A stretch of DNA of 64,000 bases, taken from positions 1-64,000 of the forward strand of contig JAMKCH010084920.1 of assembly GCA_023653785.1 (NCBI GenBank), given 5' to 3'. The notes under the pieces are model-generated. The model worked only from the letters and a program-made list of their open reading frames with translations. It was not told the DNA's origin and did no database searches. The translations under genes were made by a program, and so were the position numbers. This DNA comes from Ophioderma brevispina. Its lineage: Eukaryota > Echinodermata > Ophiuroidea > Amphilepidida > Ophiodermatidae. The stretch's first letter is position 1. Every line of letters starts with the position of its first letter. Positions 11,830-21,879 of this stretch are shown in pieces.

Positions 11830-12165
11830 TAAACATGTGGGTCCATGGATATGACTGCCGACTCATATTTTTATGGATCAAAGGTTGTGGTTCGAGGCCC
11901 CGCTGGGGCCAATTGTGTTGTGCACTTGGGCAAGGCACTTGACCCCACTTGCTTCGTCGACCCAAAGCGATATTCGGGTAGCTGTTTTGTGGAATACTAC
12001 AATCTAAGTGCTGATAGGATTGTTGCACTGGCCAGCGCGACTAGATGAAGCGAAATGATTGTGACGATTTCCGCCTGCAGCGTAAATAAATAGGAAACAG
12101 CGCTGTGATCGTGATGAAATGGCACTTTATAAGCCAATATATATATTATTATTCATTATAAACAT
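11830..12165 (+). mobile_element. tRNA-derived SINE with CTTGGGCAAGGCACTT core
   Basis: The head carries a box-B-like GTGGTTCGAGGCCC (11888-11901). The body has CACTTGGGCAAGGCACTTGA (11923-11942), close to the L2/CORE/Deu-type SINE segment, and the tail has GCGCTGTGATCG followed by TATATATATTATTATT. It lies in an intron of the coiled-coil gene in sense orientation. The small open frames covering it come from the SINE. Edges are approximate. Confidence 0.72.
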
Positions 12166-12319
12166 TTGAAAAATATATTCTGATAATCTTGCCATGAAGG
12201 CCTGCAAAGATGTCATGAATGGCATACCATAGACGCCCTCAGTTGCCAATCTCTATAGAGGATGAGTGTAAGCTATCATTATAGAAACACATCTTGCTTG
12301 GCCTGCATTTGAATTAAAT

Positions 12320-12670
12320 AAGTCAAAAGTAAACCCAGGTCAAAGGGCATATGAGATCGAGTTATGAAAAATCGGTGTGAAACTTAAATTAGCTCTTCGA
12401 GAAGTAAAAGTCCAATTGCTATAGAAATTGGGTCATAGATGCCCCATGGAAACCTTCATATGATAAGTGGTCAAGGGTCACTTACCAAGGTCAAAGGTGA
12501 TTTGAGGTCAAGTTATATAATGGGCTGAAAAACATCAAATTGGCATAATTTGGAAAGTTGATCCAAATGGAAATCGTCTTATTGCTCGAGTAAAACTTGG
12601 GCCATACATTAAACATGGGAACTTTAATATGATAAGGGCAAAGGTGCACTTGCAAATTCTAAGGTTATAA
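12320..12670 (+). repeat. ~165 bp repeat, two units, with GGTCAAAGG motifs
   Basis: A block with CCAGGTCAAAGGGCATATGA at 12337, AAGGTCAAAGGTGATTTGAG at 12489 and a degenerate third start near 12630. Each unit also carries the phrase GGGTCATAGATGCCC or GGGCCATACATTAAAC, and AACCTTCATATGATAAG or AACTTTAATATGATAAG. It is related in motif content to the repeat units at 360-620 and 4200-4460. Confidence 0.7.
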
Positions 12671-13817
12671 ATAAGAGTGAAGAAGAAAAAGGATGGATAG
12701 CGAAAGCAGACGACTATAGAGGTTCAAGAACTTGCTTGTTTTCAAAAATGTTACAATTAATTTATTTTCTATTCATATTTGGAATAGGCATGCCCAAAAT
12801 GTAGTTGAAAACCAAGTCCAAAATAGCCTAGTGACTAGGTGCCGTCAGTGTTTTTTAAATAATGTAGGTCATTGGTAGGCCATCTAAAAAAACAATGACT
12901 TAGGCTTTGTGATCTATATAGCATCTACAGGGTATGAAAAATAAGGCAAAAAGTGAGAGAAGACACAACACATCAGTAGAATTAACAAATTGAAAAATGG
13001 TTCTACAGATGATTGGAAAAGTCCAGATTGAAAAAAAAACAAGGAATTTTTTTAAAGGTGTTGTATAGGGCCGTCTACTCATTCCGGGTCATTGCCGGTG
13101 CTTAGCCCTGATCATCGCCCTCGTTGCACAGTATCCATCCACGACCACAACACGGTGCGTGCTTTCAATAAGTCGCGAATTAGTATCGCAGCCCTGGTTC
13201 ATCGGAGTTGATAAACAAACGCGTGTTTCTACGAGGCCGTTTGACGTTTGGTACCATTTATGACCATTTCTGGGGAGTGTTGTCTAGCAAGCAAGTGAAA
13301 CAAATAGCATTCTAAAATGTGCATGTTATTTCCAAACTTAACGGCTACCATTCCGTCTCCTGCTTTCACTTCAGGTAAATTTGGCGCAATTTTATGCCAG
13401 AGTTTTCCACGGTGCGGCCTATGGGAATCACACCACAAAATGGCCGCTCATAACTTCCATCACCTCAAAATGGCCGAAGCTTGACGTCAGCGAGACAATC
13501 CTATTAAACACCATAGGCAAATAATTAAATTGGGTCTTGTTCCAATAACCAGAAAGTGTATGCAATCACTCGTCTAACAAGGATTTGCCCATCCAACTGT
13601 TTTTTTTTGTTTGGGTACTGTTAGTTTGTTTACAGTTGAAGAATGACAAAAAAACAGTAAATCACCTGCCCAATCACCAGTCCATTCAACTCATCCTCCC
13701 TTAGTAACCCTTTCAACATAACCACGGCGGCAACTCCTGGACTTACCCAGTTCTTCGCCGCTCTCCAACTAACCTACGAACGCTCTAGTAACGATGGAGT
13801 TTGCGTGGCATGTGCAG
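12671..13817. other. Unassigned intronic stretch with a CRE palindrome
   Basis: No gene is seen. A more GC-rich interval from 13080 to 13500 contains TGACGTCA, the consensus cAMP response element, at 13482-13489 and two AAAATGGCCG words at 13437 and 13468. This could be a promoter-like or transposon-derived patch; nothing downstream proves a transcription start. Confidence 0.4.
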
Positions 13818-13876
13818 CTGTTAAAGAGGAAGTAGAAGAGGCACAAGAAAATGGTTGCCAAGTTACAGAAAGAAAA
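13818..13876 (+). CDS. Putative short exon of the coiled-coil protein gene (exon E)
   Basis: The acceptor GGCATGTGCAG ends at 13817 and the canonical donor GTAAGT starts at 13877. One frame reads VKEEVEEAQE and the next frame continues MVAKLQKEK to the donor, so a single extra base near 13848 separates two halves of one plausible helical peptide. Placement and strand fit the series of coiled-coil exons. At 59 bp it is short, but the donor is perfect. Confidence 0.55.
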
Positions 13877-14639
13877 GTAAGTGATTATTTTTGATTGTCC
13901 ATGTATAAATCAATAATTGTTTTTGAGTAATAAAGGGAGATGACCTGATTGAAATATACATCTTTCTCATCAGTTTTCATCTTGATTAAATGATGACCAG
14001 ACCCCAATACCCCATTTGTAAAGTTTTATGCCGATATTTAAACTCTGCTTCGCTCATACTCCACCAAGCATCTTTTATTCCATTAAGATTTCAATCAGGG
14101 TAAATATGAAAAAATGGTAGCTCCTCAGACAACCAAATCTTGACCATTCTGGTAAATTTTGAGGTTTGGAGAAAAGGTGCTTATTATTGATCAGGCCATG
14201 GCCCTCTAAAGTGCTTGTGGTTACACTTGCCATGTTTGAATCAGTTATGAATTCTTTGCTCTTTTTGTTTCAACTCCATTTAAATTTCATTTCAAACTTA
14301 TTGGGGAAGCCCTATTGAGCTCTCCCCGCTGAAAAAAAAGATAGGTGATAGTCTCTTGTCACAGGAATATTTCTATTTGACAGTATCTTTATTATTTCCT
14401 ATTAATTTGTATTTTTCTGTGTGTAGCATTGCAAACGATTTTAAACCTAGTAGGTTTGAGAAATACAAGCCTTTTTGTAAGTGCCTGAATCAGTGTATCC
14501 AAATAGCTGTGCTGATGCTTTTGACAGAACCCGTGCTGAAAAACACAAACACCTTTTTGTTAACATTTTTTAAAATAGCCTTGTAAATTGAAGCTAGCTC
14601 TGGAATGCAGTATCCTGCAAATGACTTGTGTATTATAAA

Positions 14640-15435
14640 GTGGTGTTTTCTCATTGGGATATTTACCGGAAAGAGACGGATAGTGATTAAAAATGCTCAA
14701 TAGAAACTGATCTCCCTCACTATTTACCGGTAAATGAACCCGGCAATTTTTCCTTCTCGAGGAAGAAAAATAGCGGTGCACTACCGTTAACGCCAATAGA
14801 AACCACTCCGTTCCGCGCCGTGCGCATTCAGTCCAGGAAACGGAAAGTGTATAACACACGTGATCGCGATTTGACCTCTGCATCGTGACCTTACAACGCG
14901 TCGTTCTGTTAAATCACCGTGTTCGGACTGCAAGCGATCCCCTGACAAAATTTCATCTTTGAGATTGTTTTCACCGAATATTTTACTTTTTATCGTCGCG
15001 ATGGCTGAACCAGCTTTTAACTGGCTTCCAGAAGCTGTGAAAACCCTTATTTCGGTGTGGGCTCAGCAGACATTCAAGCCTTTTGGATGGGAAGACGAAG
15101 AGAAACGCCTTGGCATACGTAAGATTATTTAACCCATCTAACCTATTATTTGCCTCTGAATTGTGAATGTAGAAATGTCAGAATCGCCATCAATCCTACC
15201 ATCTGCAGGTCCCGCCATATTTTTTTTGAAAAGGTTCACCCACCATGGCTTGCTTGACCTCATGTACGACCTTTTGCCGGCAAAGTTTTATGTGGAGTCG
15301 ATCGACACAGCCAGGGAGTATTTACCGGTACAACAGCGCCAATAGAAAACTGACCTTTATCCACCTTTTCCTTGCTCTTTTCCCGGTGAGAGATTTACCG
15401 GTAAAAATGCAGGATCTTCAATAGAAACACGCTTA
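14640..15435 (+). mobile_element. Harbinger-like DNA transposon fragment
   Basis: Ends are related inverted repeats: GTGGTGTTTTCTCATTGGG at 14640 and CAATAGAAACACGCTTATA at 15419-15437. Extra CAATAGAAAC words sit at 14698, 14796 and 15340, and TTTACCGG words flank both sides. It encloses an exon for a Myb/SANT-like peptide, the accessory DNA-binding protein that PIF/Harbinger elements carry beside their transposase. No transposase is present, so this copy is non-autonomous or deleted. Confidence 0.55.
15001..15118 (+). pseudogene. Myb/SANT-like DNA-binding protein, first exon, truncated
   Basis: The ATG in GTCGCGATGG opens a frame reading MAEPAFNWLPEAVKTLISVW, then AQQTFKPFGWEDEEKRLGI, ending at the donor GTAAGAT (15119). 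The spaced tryptophans (residues 8, 20 and about 30) with the motif VKTLISVWA resemble the N-terminal half of Myb/SANT-like domains found in MSANTD proteins and PIF/Harbinger accessory proteins, where the domain binds transposon ends and carries transposase to the nucleus. Only this exon is visible before the element ends at about 15435; no second exon completing the helix-turn-helix is found. Alternatively it is a domesticated gene's first exon whose rest lies elsewhere. The inverted-repeat setting favours a transposon relic. Confidence 0.5.
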
Positions 15436-16467
15436 TAGTTATGTTATTTAACCTCTGCAGGAAACAGACACGAAGCACTTAAAAGATTCTTAAATTGTTA
15501 TAGGTCAAGGGAGAAAAAAATCCCAGGACATGGATACAATGAGGGACAGGCTGGTACAGGTATGATCATGACTGCATTGTTAAATGTAGAAAGAAAAGTT
15601 CAGGCTATAGCGTTTCTAGTAAGGCATTGAATACTTTGAAATGATTGACACAAAATTTCTTCCACCGACATCGACACCAATTCTGGGGAGCTGGATTTGG
15701 AAGTTGGAGAATAGGTCTCTTGGGACAATCAATATGTGAATAGCACCAGGCATGCAACTTCCATCCATCTTTCTATTTGCATCTCAATCTTTCCCTTTCT
15801 GTTCTTATTCCTTTATGTTTTCCTTTCACTTTCCTTGCTTTAACTTTACTTGATGCAGACAGAGACTATTCATATTTTATTAATTTGCATTTAGTTTCAA
15901 CCATTCACAGCTAGACAAGAAAATATTTAAGAAAAACATTTTAATACCAGGCAAATGATAGGGGGAGGGATGTGAATCGAAAGGCAGAGGGTGACCGACC
16001 TTTTAAAACCAACATTTACACACAACTACTAGCAAAATAAACTTTACAAACAAAAACAAAAAAAGAAATACGGCATACTACAAAAATAAAACAAAATTAT
16101 CCTTGCCGCATGGATAGGATAATAATACAAGTCTTAGAATGCCATCGTGGCATGTCGATTTAGTAGTTAGCGGCTATGCACAGTCAGACTAATGAAGAGC
16201 ATGTGTGGTTGACTTTGGCATTGCATTCAAAAGTGAAATAACTGTTTTATTTTAATTCAAAATGCGTCAATCACAATCCATGTGCGTGGGGATGCACAAC
16301 AATGGACGGCTCAGGCTTGCTACACCAGCGTGGATGCGCATGTATTATAATAACGTCACATTCCCTTTTATTCAAGAGTTTGTGTCAAGCTCACACAAAA
16401 TAGATAACGTCACATGCCTTTTGTTTGCTGTAAAGATTTCACAATTCTTTGTTTTTATTTCATCTAG
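15436..16467. other. Unassigned intronic stretch
   Basis: AT-rich sequence with a pyrimidine-rich patch (15765-15840) and A-rich stretches near 16020-16095. I see no coding or repeat structure that I can support. Confidence 0.45.
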
Positions 16468-16662
16468 GAACACCTAAAAGTGGTTGAAGATCTCCAGCAT
16501 ACAGTACACACCCTGCAATCAAATGAGGCTGATCTCCAGCAGGGAAAACTACTGGACAAAGACGAGAGTTAAGGGAGTTCAGAGAGGCTGGCCAAGTGGA
16601 AGGAAGACTCTGCCTACAAGATGGCCAAGAAATTGAGGAGGAATCAATAGGAGCGTGGAGAT
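16468..16662 (+). CDS. Putative exon of the coiled-coil protein gene (exon F)
   Basis: A good acceptor (TTTGTTTTTATTTCATCTAG) ends at 16467 and the donor GTAAGA starts at 16663. The first frame reads EHLKVVEDLQHTVHTLQSNE then ADLQQGKLLDKDES before a stop at about 16570. In a shifted frame the second half reads LAKWKEDSAYKMAKKLRRNQ. Both halves are helix-forming and charged. At least one and probably two single-base indels are needed to read through. It fits the same large coiled-coil protein as the exons at 11.4 and 25.6 kb. Confidence 0.65.
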
Positions 16663-17439
16663 GTAAGAAACAAGCCGTTTCGCACAATTACATTATGCCA
16701 TTTGCACTACTTTGCCATTCATGTGATTATTCTGCCAATGGAATAAGCAGATGGAATGAAGTACATGTGAAGGGTATAATGTAATTATACCACATTTTCA
16801 TACAAATTGAATAAATAAAAGAAATGTCAAGGTGATACATCGGAAACATATTTAGTGGATACTTTCAAAACCGTGGTGGTCTTATCATTATCAGACAAAG
16901 ATATTTTTGGGAGCATTCCCCAAAGGAATGTTCACAATTCCTGGAAGACTATGGCAAATTTGTGTTAAATTTTACTCAAAAAATCGGCATGCTCTTGTAA
17001 AGCGAGGATCCATTTCACTTTCAGCAAAAAGTTGGGTTGTTACTGGGTCCTTCTTCCAGACTCTTTAGGTGGCACATCCCTACCCAAACCAAACTGAGAC
17101 CTCCACTCCCCAGTTATTTCAATGTGTAAATACCAAACTTCCATTTAAGATCATGCATGCTACAACCAAAATACTGCCAGTGAAAAGCAGGGACTTGTTG
17201 AGTCCTTGACAGAGTTTATCATTGATTTGTTAATACCAGAGGGCATTTAAAATCAATCCCAGAATGCATTGAAGTGCCTATACTGTACTGTACTAATACA
17301 TGTCAGTACTAGGATAAAAGTGTGTCAGAAGTTTTAAGAACCACAAGACATTTCATGATCTTGCAAAAAAAAATCTGTGGTTTGTTAAAATAATGTGTGT
17401 CCCTCGGGGTTTGACCCGGAAAATTGTTATTGAGCGGAT
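16663..17439. other. Unassigned intronic stretch
   Basis: No gene or clear repeat; plain AT-rich sequence with scattered short open frames. Confidence 0.4.
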
Positions 17440-17830
17440 TTTTGCACCAGATAAGCAGAATGCATCATACAACAACATATCCAAAAATCCCCATAACCCC
17501 TTGGGGAAAAAATTATCAAAGACGGCCGCCATATTAGCTATACCTCAGGTTTTTTGTTTTTTTTTAAAGTAGTAGATGTGATGATTTAGTTGTTTTTGAA
17601 TATGTTTTGGGGGTAAAAGAATCCAGTATGTACCAAATCTAAATTAACTGCGGGACTTCATTTCAAGCCAAAATCCCAACAATGGCGTCATTTTAATAAT
17701 AGCTATATCTCATGGTTTTTGAATATGTTTTGTGTTCTCAAAGAATTTTTTTTGTTTACAAATTAAATCATGAGGTTTCTTTAACTCAAAAATCCAAAAT
17801 GGCCACCAAAATGGTTGCCAATTCATGGCA
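17440..17830. repeat. Degenerate tandem repeat with ATGGCC words
   Basis: Two partly matching units: GGCCGCCATATTAGCTATAC at 17524 with TTTTGAATATGTTTTGGGGG downstream, and AATGGCGTCATTTTAATAAT then AGCTATATCTCATGG with TTTTGAATATGTTTTGTG downstream. A third ATGGCCACCAAAATGG follows at 17801. Similar GGCGGCCAT words lie at 18583 and 18719. It resembles the minisatellite at 59.9 kb in theme but not in unit sequence. Confidence 0.55.
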
Positions 17831-20219
17831 TTACCAATAATTATCTTTTAATTGACATATACTTTCTTGCAGTTTTGCAAGGAAGGCTCGGTCAAACTTG
17901 TCGCATAATAGGAAGGGTTGTTTTTAAAAAGCAATAATCCCGAAAAAAAGGGATTGTTATAATTACCAAATAGTAGTACTTTTAGTTCATTTTGTCTATT
18001 CGAAAGAATTAGACTTGAGTGTTATGTTATTTTTGAACTTAATCAGAATGCAATGTCCCCCCAAATGCACATGAGAAACCAGTAGCGCTCAATATTAATA
18101 TACAATTGAAAGAAGGGTTTTAAAAAAGTTTAGTATAAGGCAGTTTTCGTATACTGTTCACATAAACGCAGATTAATTATAGGCCTACACACGTAATCTT
18201 GCGAAAATGGGCATTAGAAACAATAAGGCCATATATATTTCTGTTTTTTACAACCAAGTAACAGAAATGGAAACGGAGTGTGAAAGAATATATAAACGAT
18301 GAATCACAGAAAGAAATGGGAGAAATAACATTTGGTGTGAAAACACCTCAAGAGGCTTCCTATTACATAATTCAGGTTCCGTTTTTTGTACCCGTCCCTT
18401 TTAAAAAATTTTTCTTATTCTTATATTATTTATTTATTCACTATTTATATTATTCATTATAATTTGTTTCTGTCATTTTTATTATTCGCTTATATATAAT
18501 TTATTTAGGAGATAATGATTTGTTTGTCTTTATCCCTCTTTTCCTTGTTCTGAGTGAATTAAAGCAAATTATATGTAAGGGCGGCCATTTGTTGGCCATT
18601 TGGAATTTGTTGAACTAAAGGAAAACATGTGATAATTTAGAGGGAGTTCGATAAAAATCATCAAACATCGACTGAGAAGCCAAGATTGTAGATAATTATA
18701 TGCAATTGTCAGCATTTGGCGGCCATCTTGGATAAAATTTTTTTCCCCCCCAAGGGCATTCATGGGGGATTTGGATATGTTGTTATATGGTGTGTTTCTA
18801 ACATGTCTGGTGTGAAAAAATCAGCCAATAACAATTTTTTCCACGTAGTAGGTATTTTTCAGGGACCTAACTATAAGTGTAAAATCAGCTCAAATCAAAG
18901 TGCAGTAGAAATTCATTGCCCAACAGCATTGCGAACTGACTTTAATCCACAGGAGGGCCCTGTTACTTTTGGTTCTCAATCTTCAACGGCCCTGGTTGTT
19001 TCACCATACTGTAATGCCTTCAAGGGAGGGCTTTAGGATTATGGGCTATTGTGCGCCCCCAGAAAAATCACTATGAATCAGATTTCCTAAACCAATGATT
19101 TGAAAACTTCGTTATATGTCTTTTTTGAAAGAAAAAACCCTTCAGTGCACCTGTTTTTCCAATTTCAAATGGCTAGTTTCATTGCTTAATTTGCTTATTT
19201 TGTTTAATTTCAATGTCCTTAAATTTTTGGAGCATATAATTATTTCTAGTCTAAGAGGGCAGACCTATTGTGGTATCCAAACTTTAGAAAGTGTTTTAAC
19301 CAAAAATCTAGATTTTCCTTCATTGGATTTCGTTAATAAATTTGTAATTTGAGAAAATTTGATTTTTTCATTTTTGAGAAAAATAAAAACACATACTTAA
19401 AATAAAAACACTTATCATGAAAATCTAATGAGAGATTTTTCTAAATTTGATGTCTCTTTCATATGATATCCTTATTTTGTTAAGATTGAAGCAGGCCCCT
19501 GACAGTCACTCAGCAAATTAGTGACTGCCACAGAGCGCTGCCAATGGAAGATAGCGGAAACTTATTGATATGTGATATTATGGTATGCCATCTGCCACGT
19601 TGATCGGACCATGGCATACGGTTGCTTGCTTGTGCCCACTGCATTATGGGACCGTTTGTTAGGTCCCTTAGCTGTCGAAGCTCTGCTAATAGTCCCAACC
19701 GCGGAAGCCTTCCAAACGGGAGTGTGATGACTATGAACGTGTGAAAATCTGATTAGGGAATCGGCAGGGGGGGGGGGGGACAGCCACAGTCAATTCCCAT
19801 TGATTGTGTTCCCTGATTGAAGGTGTAGTTCTTTCTGAGAAATAATTTAAAGATTGGCAATCTAGTGTTTCTAGAAAAAAATCAAGAAGGATTGACAAGT
19901 TGTAACATTACCTAAGCAATACTAATTTAACTTGGCTAGTACCCATAGAAATTACAAATACCTTTTTTCAAAAGCCAATATATTTGCAACCATATAAAAT
20001 GAAGAAAACCAATCGTATGATAGGACTAACATATAACTGAGAAAAATATAAAAAAATATAGGTTTTCAGCATTTCCAATTTTTGTTCATAATGATAAAAA
20101 AAAATTTGCACTGGGCCAAAATCAGTCCCTGTATAAATATCTCAAAAAATTATGTTTGTACAAAAAAATGAAAATTGGCATGAGTTTCTGTCACATTAGC
20201 CATATTTCAACAATTAAAA
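17831..20219. other. Unassigned intronic stretch with local hairpins
   Basis: AT-rich. 19506-19535 forms a stem (AGTCACTCAG with TTAGTGACT), 19582-19620 holds TATGGTATGCCAT opposite ATGGCATACGG, and 19648-19672 can pair GGGACC with GGTCCC. A G-run lies at 19770. No known RNA family is recognised in these hairpins and no gene is seen. Confidence 0.4.
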
Positions 20220-21030
20220 AAAATCTGTCCAGGAGGGGCATAGCCATTGATCCTCCTTCGGAACGGGCAGAAAAACTTCCAGGCAGCATTAGGCATATCA
20301 GGGGCAGCGCCAGGGTAAAATCAGAGGAGGGGTGAAACATTATATGATTAACTAATATAGGTAAAAAAACATAATTTTTATGCAATTTATTGCATAAAAC
20401 CTGTTTTTCTAAAAATTTGGAAACCTCTCAGGGGCAGGGGTGACCTTCCCCTGCCACCCCCTAGCGCCCACTTTTGGTAAGTTTCAGCATTTCCTTTGTT
20501 CTGGCTAGATTGGCCGGAGAGATTGGATCCACGTCTCCCAAATTCTAATGCTAATTTTTCATCCGAATACTATTGCACTGATAACAGAAACGAGTGCAGC
20601 ATATTTGTCTATCTTCCTTTTGTGAGTTCATGAGTTTATGTCTTTCATCTTAATTTCAGAGTTTACAGGAGAAGGCCGAGAGAGAAGATTGAGGGAGAAG
20701 AAGGGATCAAGTCAGCAGTAAGGGACAAATGGTTTAGAAATAATATTTAAAAAAAAAAATACTTATGAGAAGTAGAGTGTCTGTATCCCTATGAAATCTA
20801 CAGAAGCGGCGCCAGGGAGGGGCAGGGGGGAATTTTTCTTGTATTCCAGTTTTCACCCCTGCCAGACCAAAAATTTGAGTTTTGGCAAAATAAACGAGTT
20901 TAGGATAAAAATCACCACATTTTGACAAAAATCAGTGATTTGCCCAAAAATTGTTTAAAAATTCAAAATTATTGAAAAAAATCCCCCCCCCCCAATTTAC
21001 TTTTTCCCAAAAGAGAAGTCTGGTGCCACC
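20220..21030. repeat. G/C-run dispersed repeats around exon G
   Basis: GGGGCAGCGCCAGGGTAAAA near 20300 and GGCGCCAGGGAGGGGCAGGG near 20813, each followed by AAAAATC-rich sequence and C-runs, with a closing TGGTGCCACCACTGG near 21022. They resemble other G-tract repeats in the window (24.3, 34.3, 40.6 and 49.0 kb). Boundaries are not defined. The putative exon at 20660-20717 sits between the two. Confidence 0.5.
20660..20717 (+). CDS. Putative short exon of the coiled-coil protein gene (exon G)
   Basis: The acceptor CTTAATTTCAG ends at 20659 and the donor GTAAGG starts at 20718. It reads SLQEKAERED then a stop; shifting one base gives RRLREKKGSSQQ to the donor. The composition matches the coiled-coil exons on either side. 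It is short and frameshifted, so support is moderate. Confidence 0.45.
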
Positions 21031-21039
21031 ACTGGCCAA

Positions 21040-21540
21040 TTGCTAAAAAAAAAAAGAAGGAAGGATGTATGGGGCCAATCAGAACATTGTAAGAATGGTG
21101 GTATTGTTGAAGAGGATCAAGTGATCTTTAAACAATTACAGCTCTATATTCAAAGGGAGACTCAATGCATATGTAATGTAATTAACAATCAGAAAAAAAT
21201 TGAAGTAATGCAGCAGTGTTCAGGGGTTTTAAAACTTCTATAAGGCTTTGTGTCTGTTTTCTCTCTCTGTTATACGGGAAAGTGGAAAGGGAAATCAGCT
21301 CTGGACGAGCTAATGGTGGCCATCTAGCACATGCTGCTTTGCATGATGGGCTGGTTGCCCAAAGGCTAGCCCACTGCTGAAACGTGGAGCGTCAGGAAGG
21401 GCATCTGGTCAATTATCTTTGCTCCAATAAATCCTCCACAAAGCAGTACTTGCTGAGGGTGATGTGTATCCGGCCAGCCTCGTGTACAGGGGGACAAAAC
21501 CGGATTAAAACTTGGGTTAAACTAAACTAACTAACTAATA
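21040..21540 (+). repeat. Retroelement 3'-tail-like sequence
   Basis: 21389-21412 reads GCGTCAGGAAGGGCATCTGG, followed by CCTCCACAAAGCAGTACTT and GGCCAGCCTCGTGTAC. It ends in AAACTAAACTAACTAACTAA, a short repeated tail. The phrase with the tandem TAAC tail is what one expects of the 3' end of a non-LTR retroelement or a SINE mobilised by it. No open reading frame for a reverse transcriptase is present. Confidence 0.5.
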
Positions 21541-21626
21541 AAGGGGAAGAATGTCAAATTTGCAAACATTTAAAGCCACAGAAACAGAGTGCTTTTCATG
21601 TGCAAAAATAGTAGGAGTGCTGTTAA

Positions 21627-21879
21627 AGCACTATCAGTGAATTTGCTAAATCAAGAAAATAAAAAAAAATCATCAAAAATCAGATTTTTGATATCTGTAA
21701 TAGGTACAAGTTTTGCTGCCCTGGAACAGGGGCAGGTAAGAATCCTAAAAAAGTACCAGTGACAAGGACTAAAGCAAGCCTAATAAGGATATATCTATAT
21801 TTTCGTCATTGATTTCTGTCTGGATGCAGTACTGCAACATGCAATTTCTTCAACCTGAGATGAATAAAACTAACAGAGA
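21627..21879 (+). mobile_element. piggyBac-like MITE, left part of the CACTATCAGTG family
   Basis: TTAA (21623-21626) is followed by AGCACTATCAGTGAATTTGC, matching the termini of the elements at 32240 and 58334. Internal ATCATCAAAAATCAGATTTTTG and ACTGCAACATGCAATT match those copies too. The right terminus is missing; the foldback element that begins at 21880 cuts it off. Confidence 0.7.
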
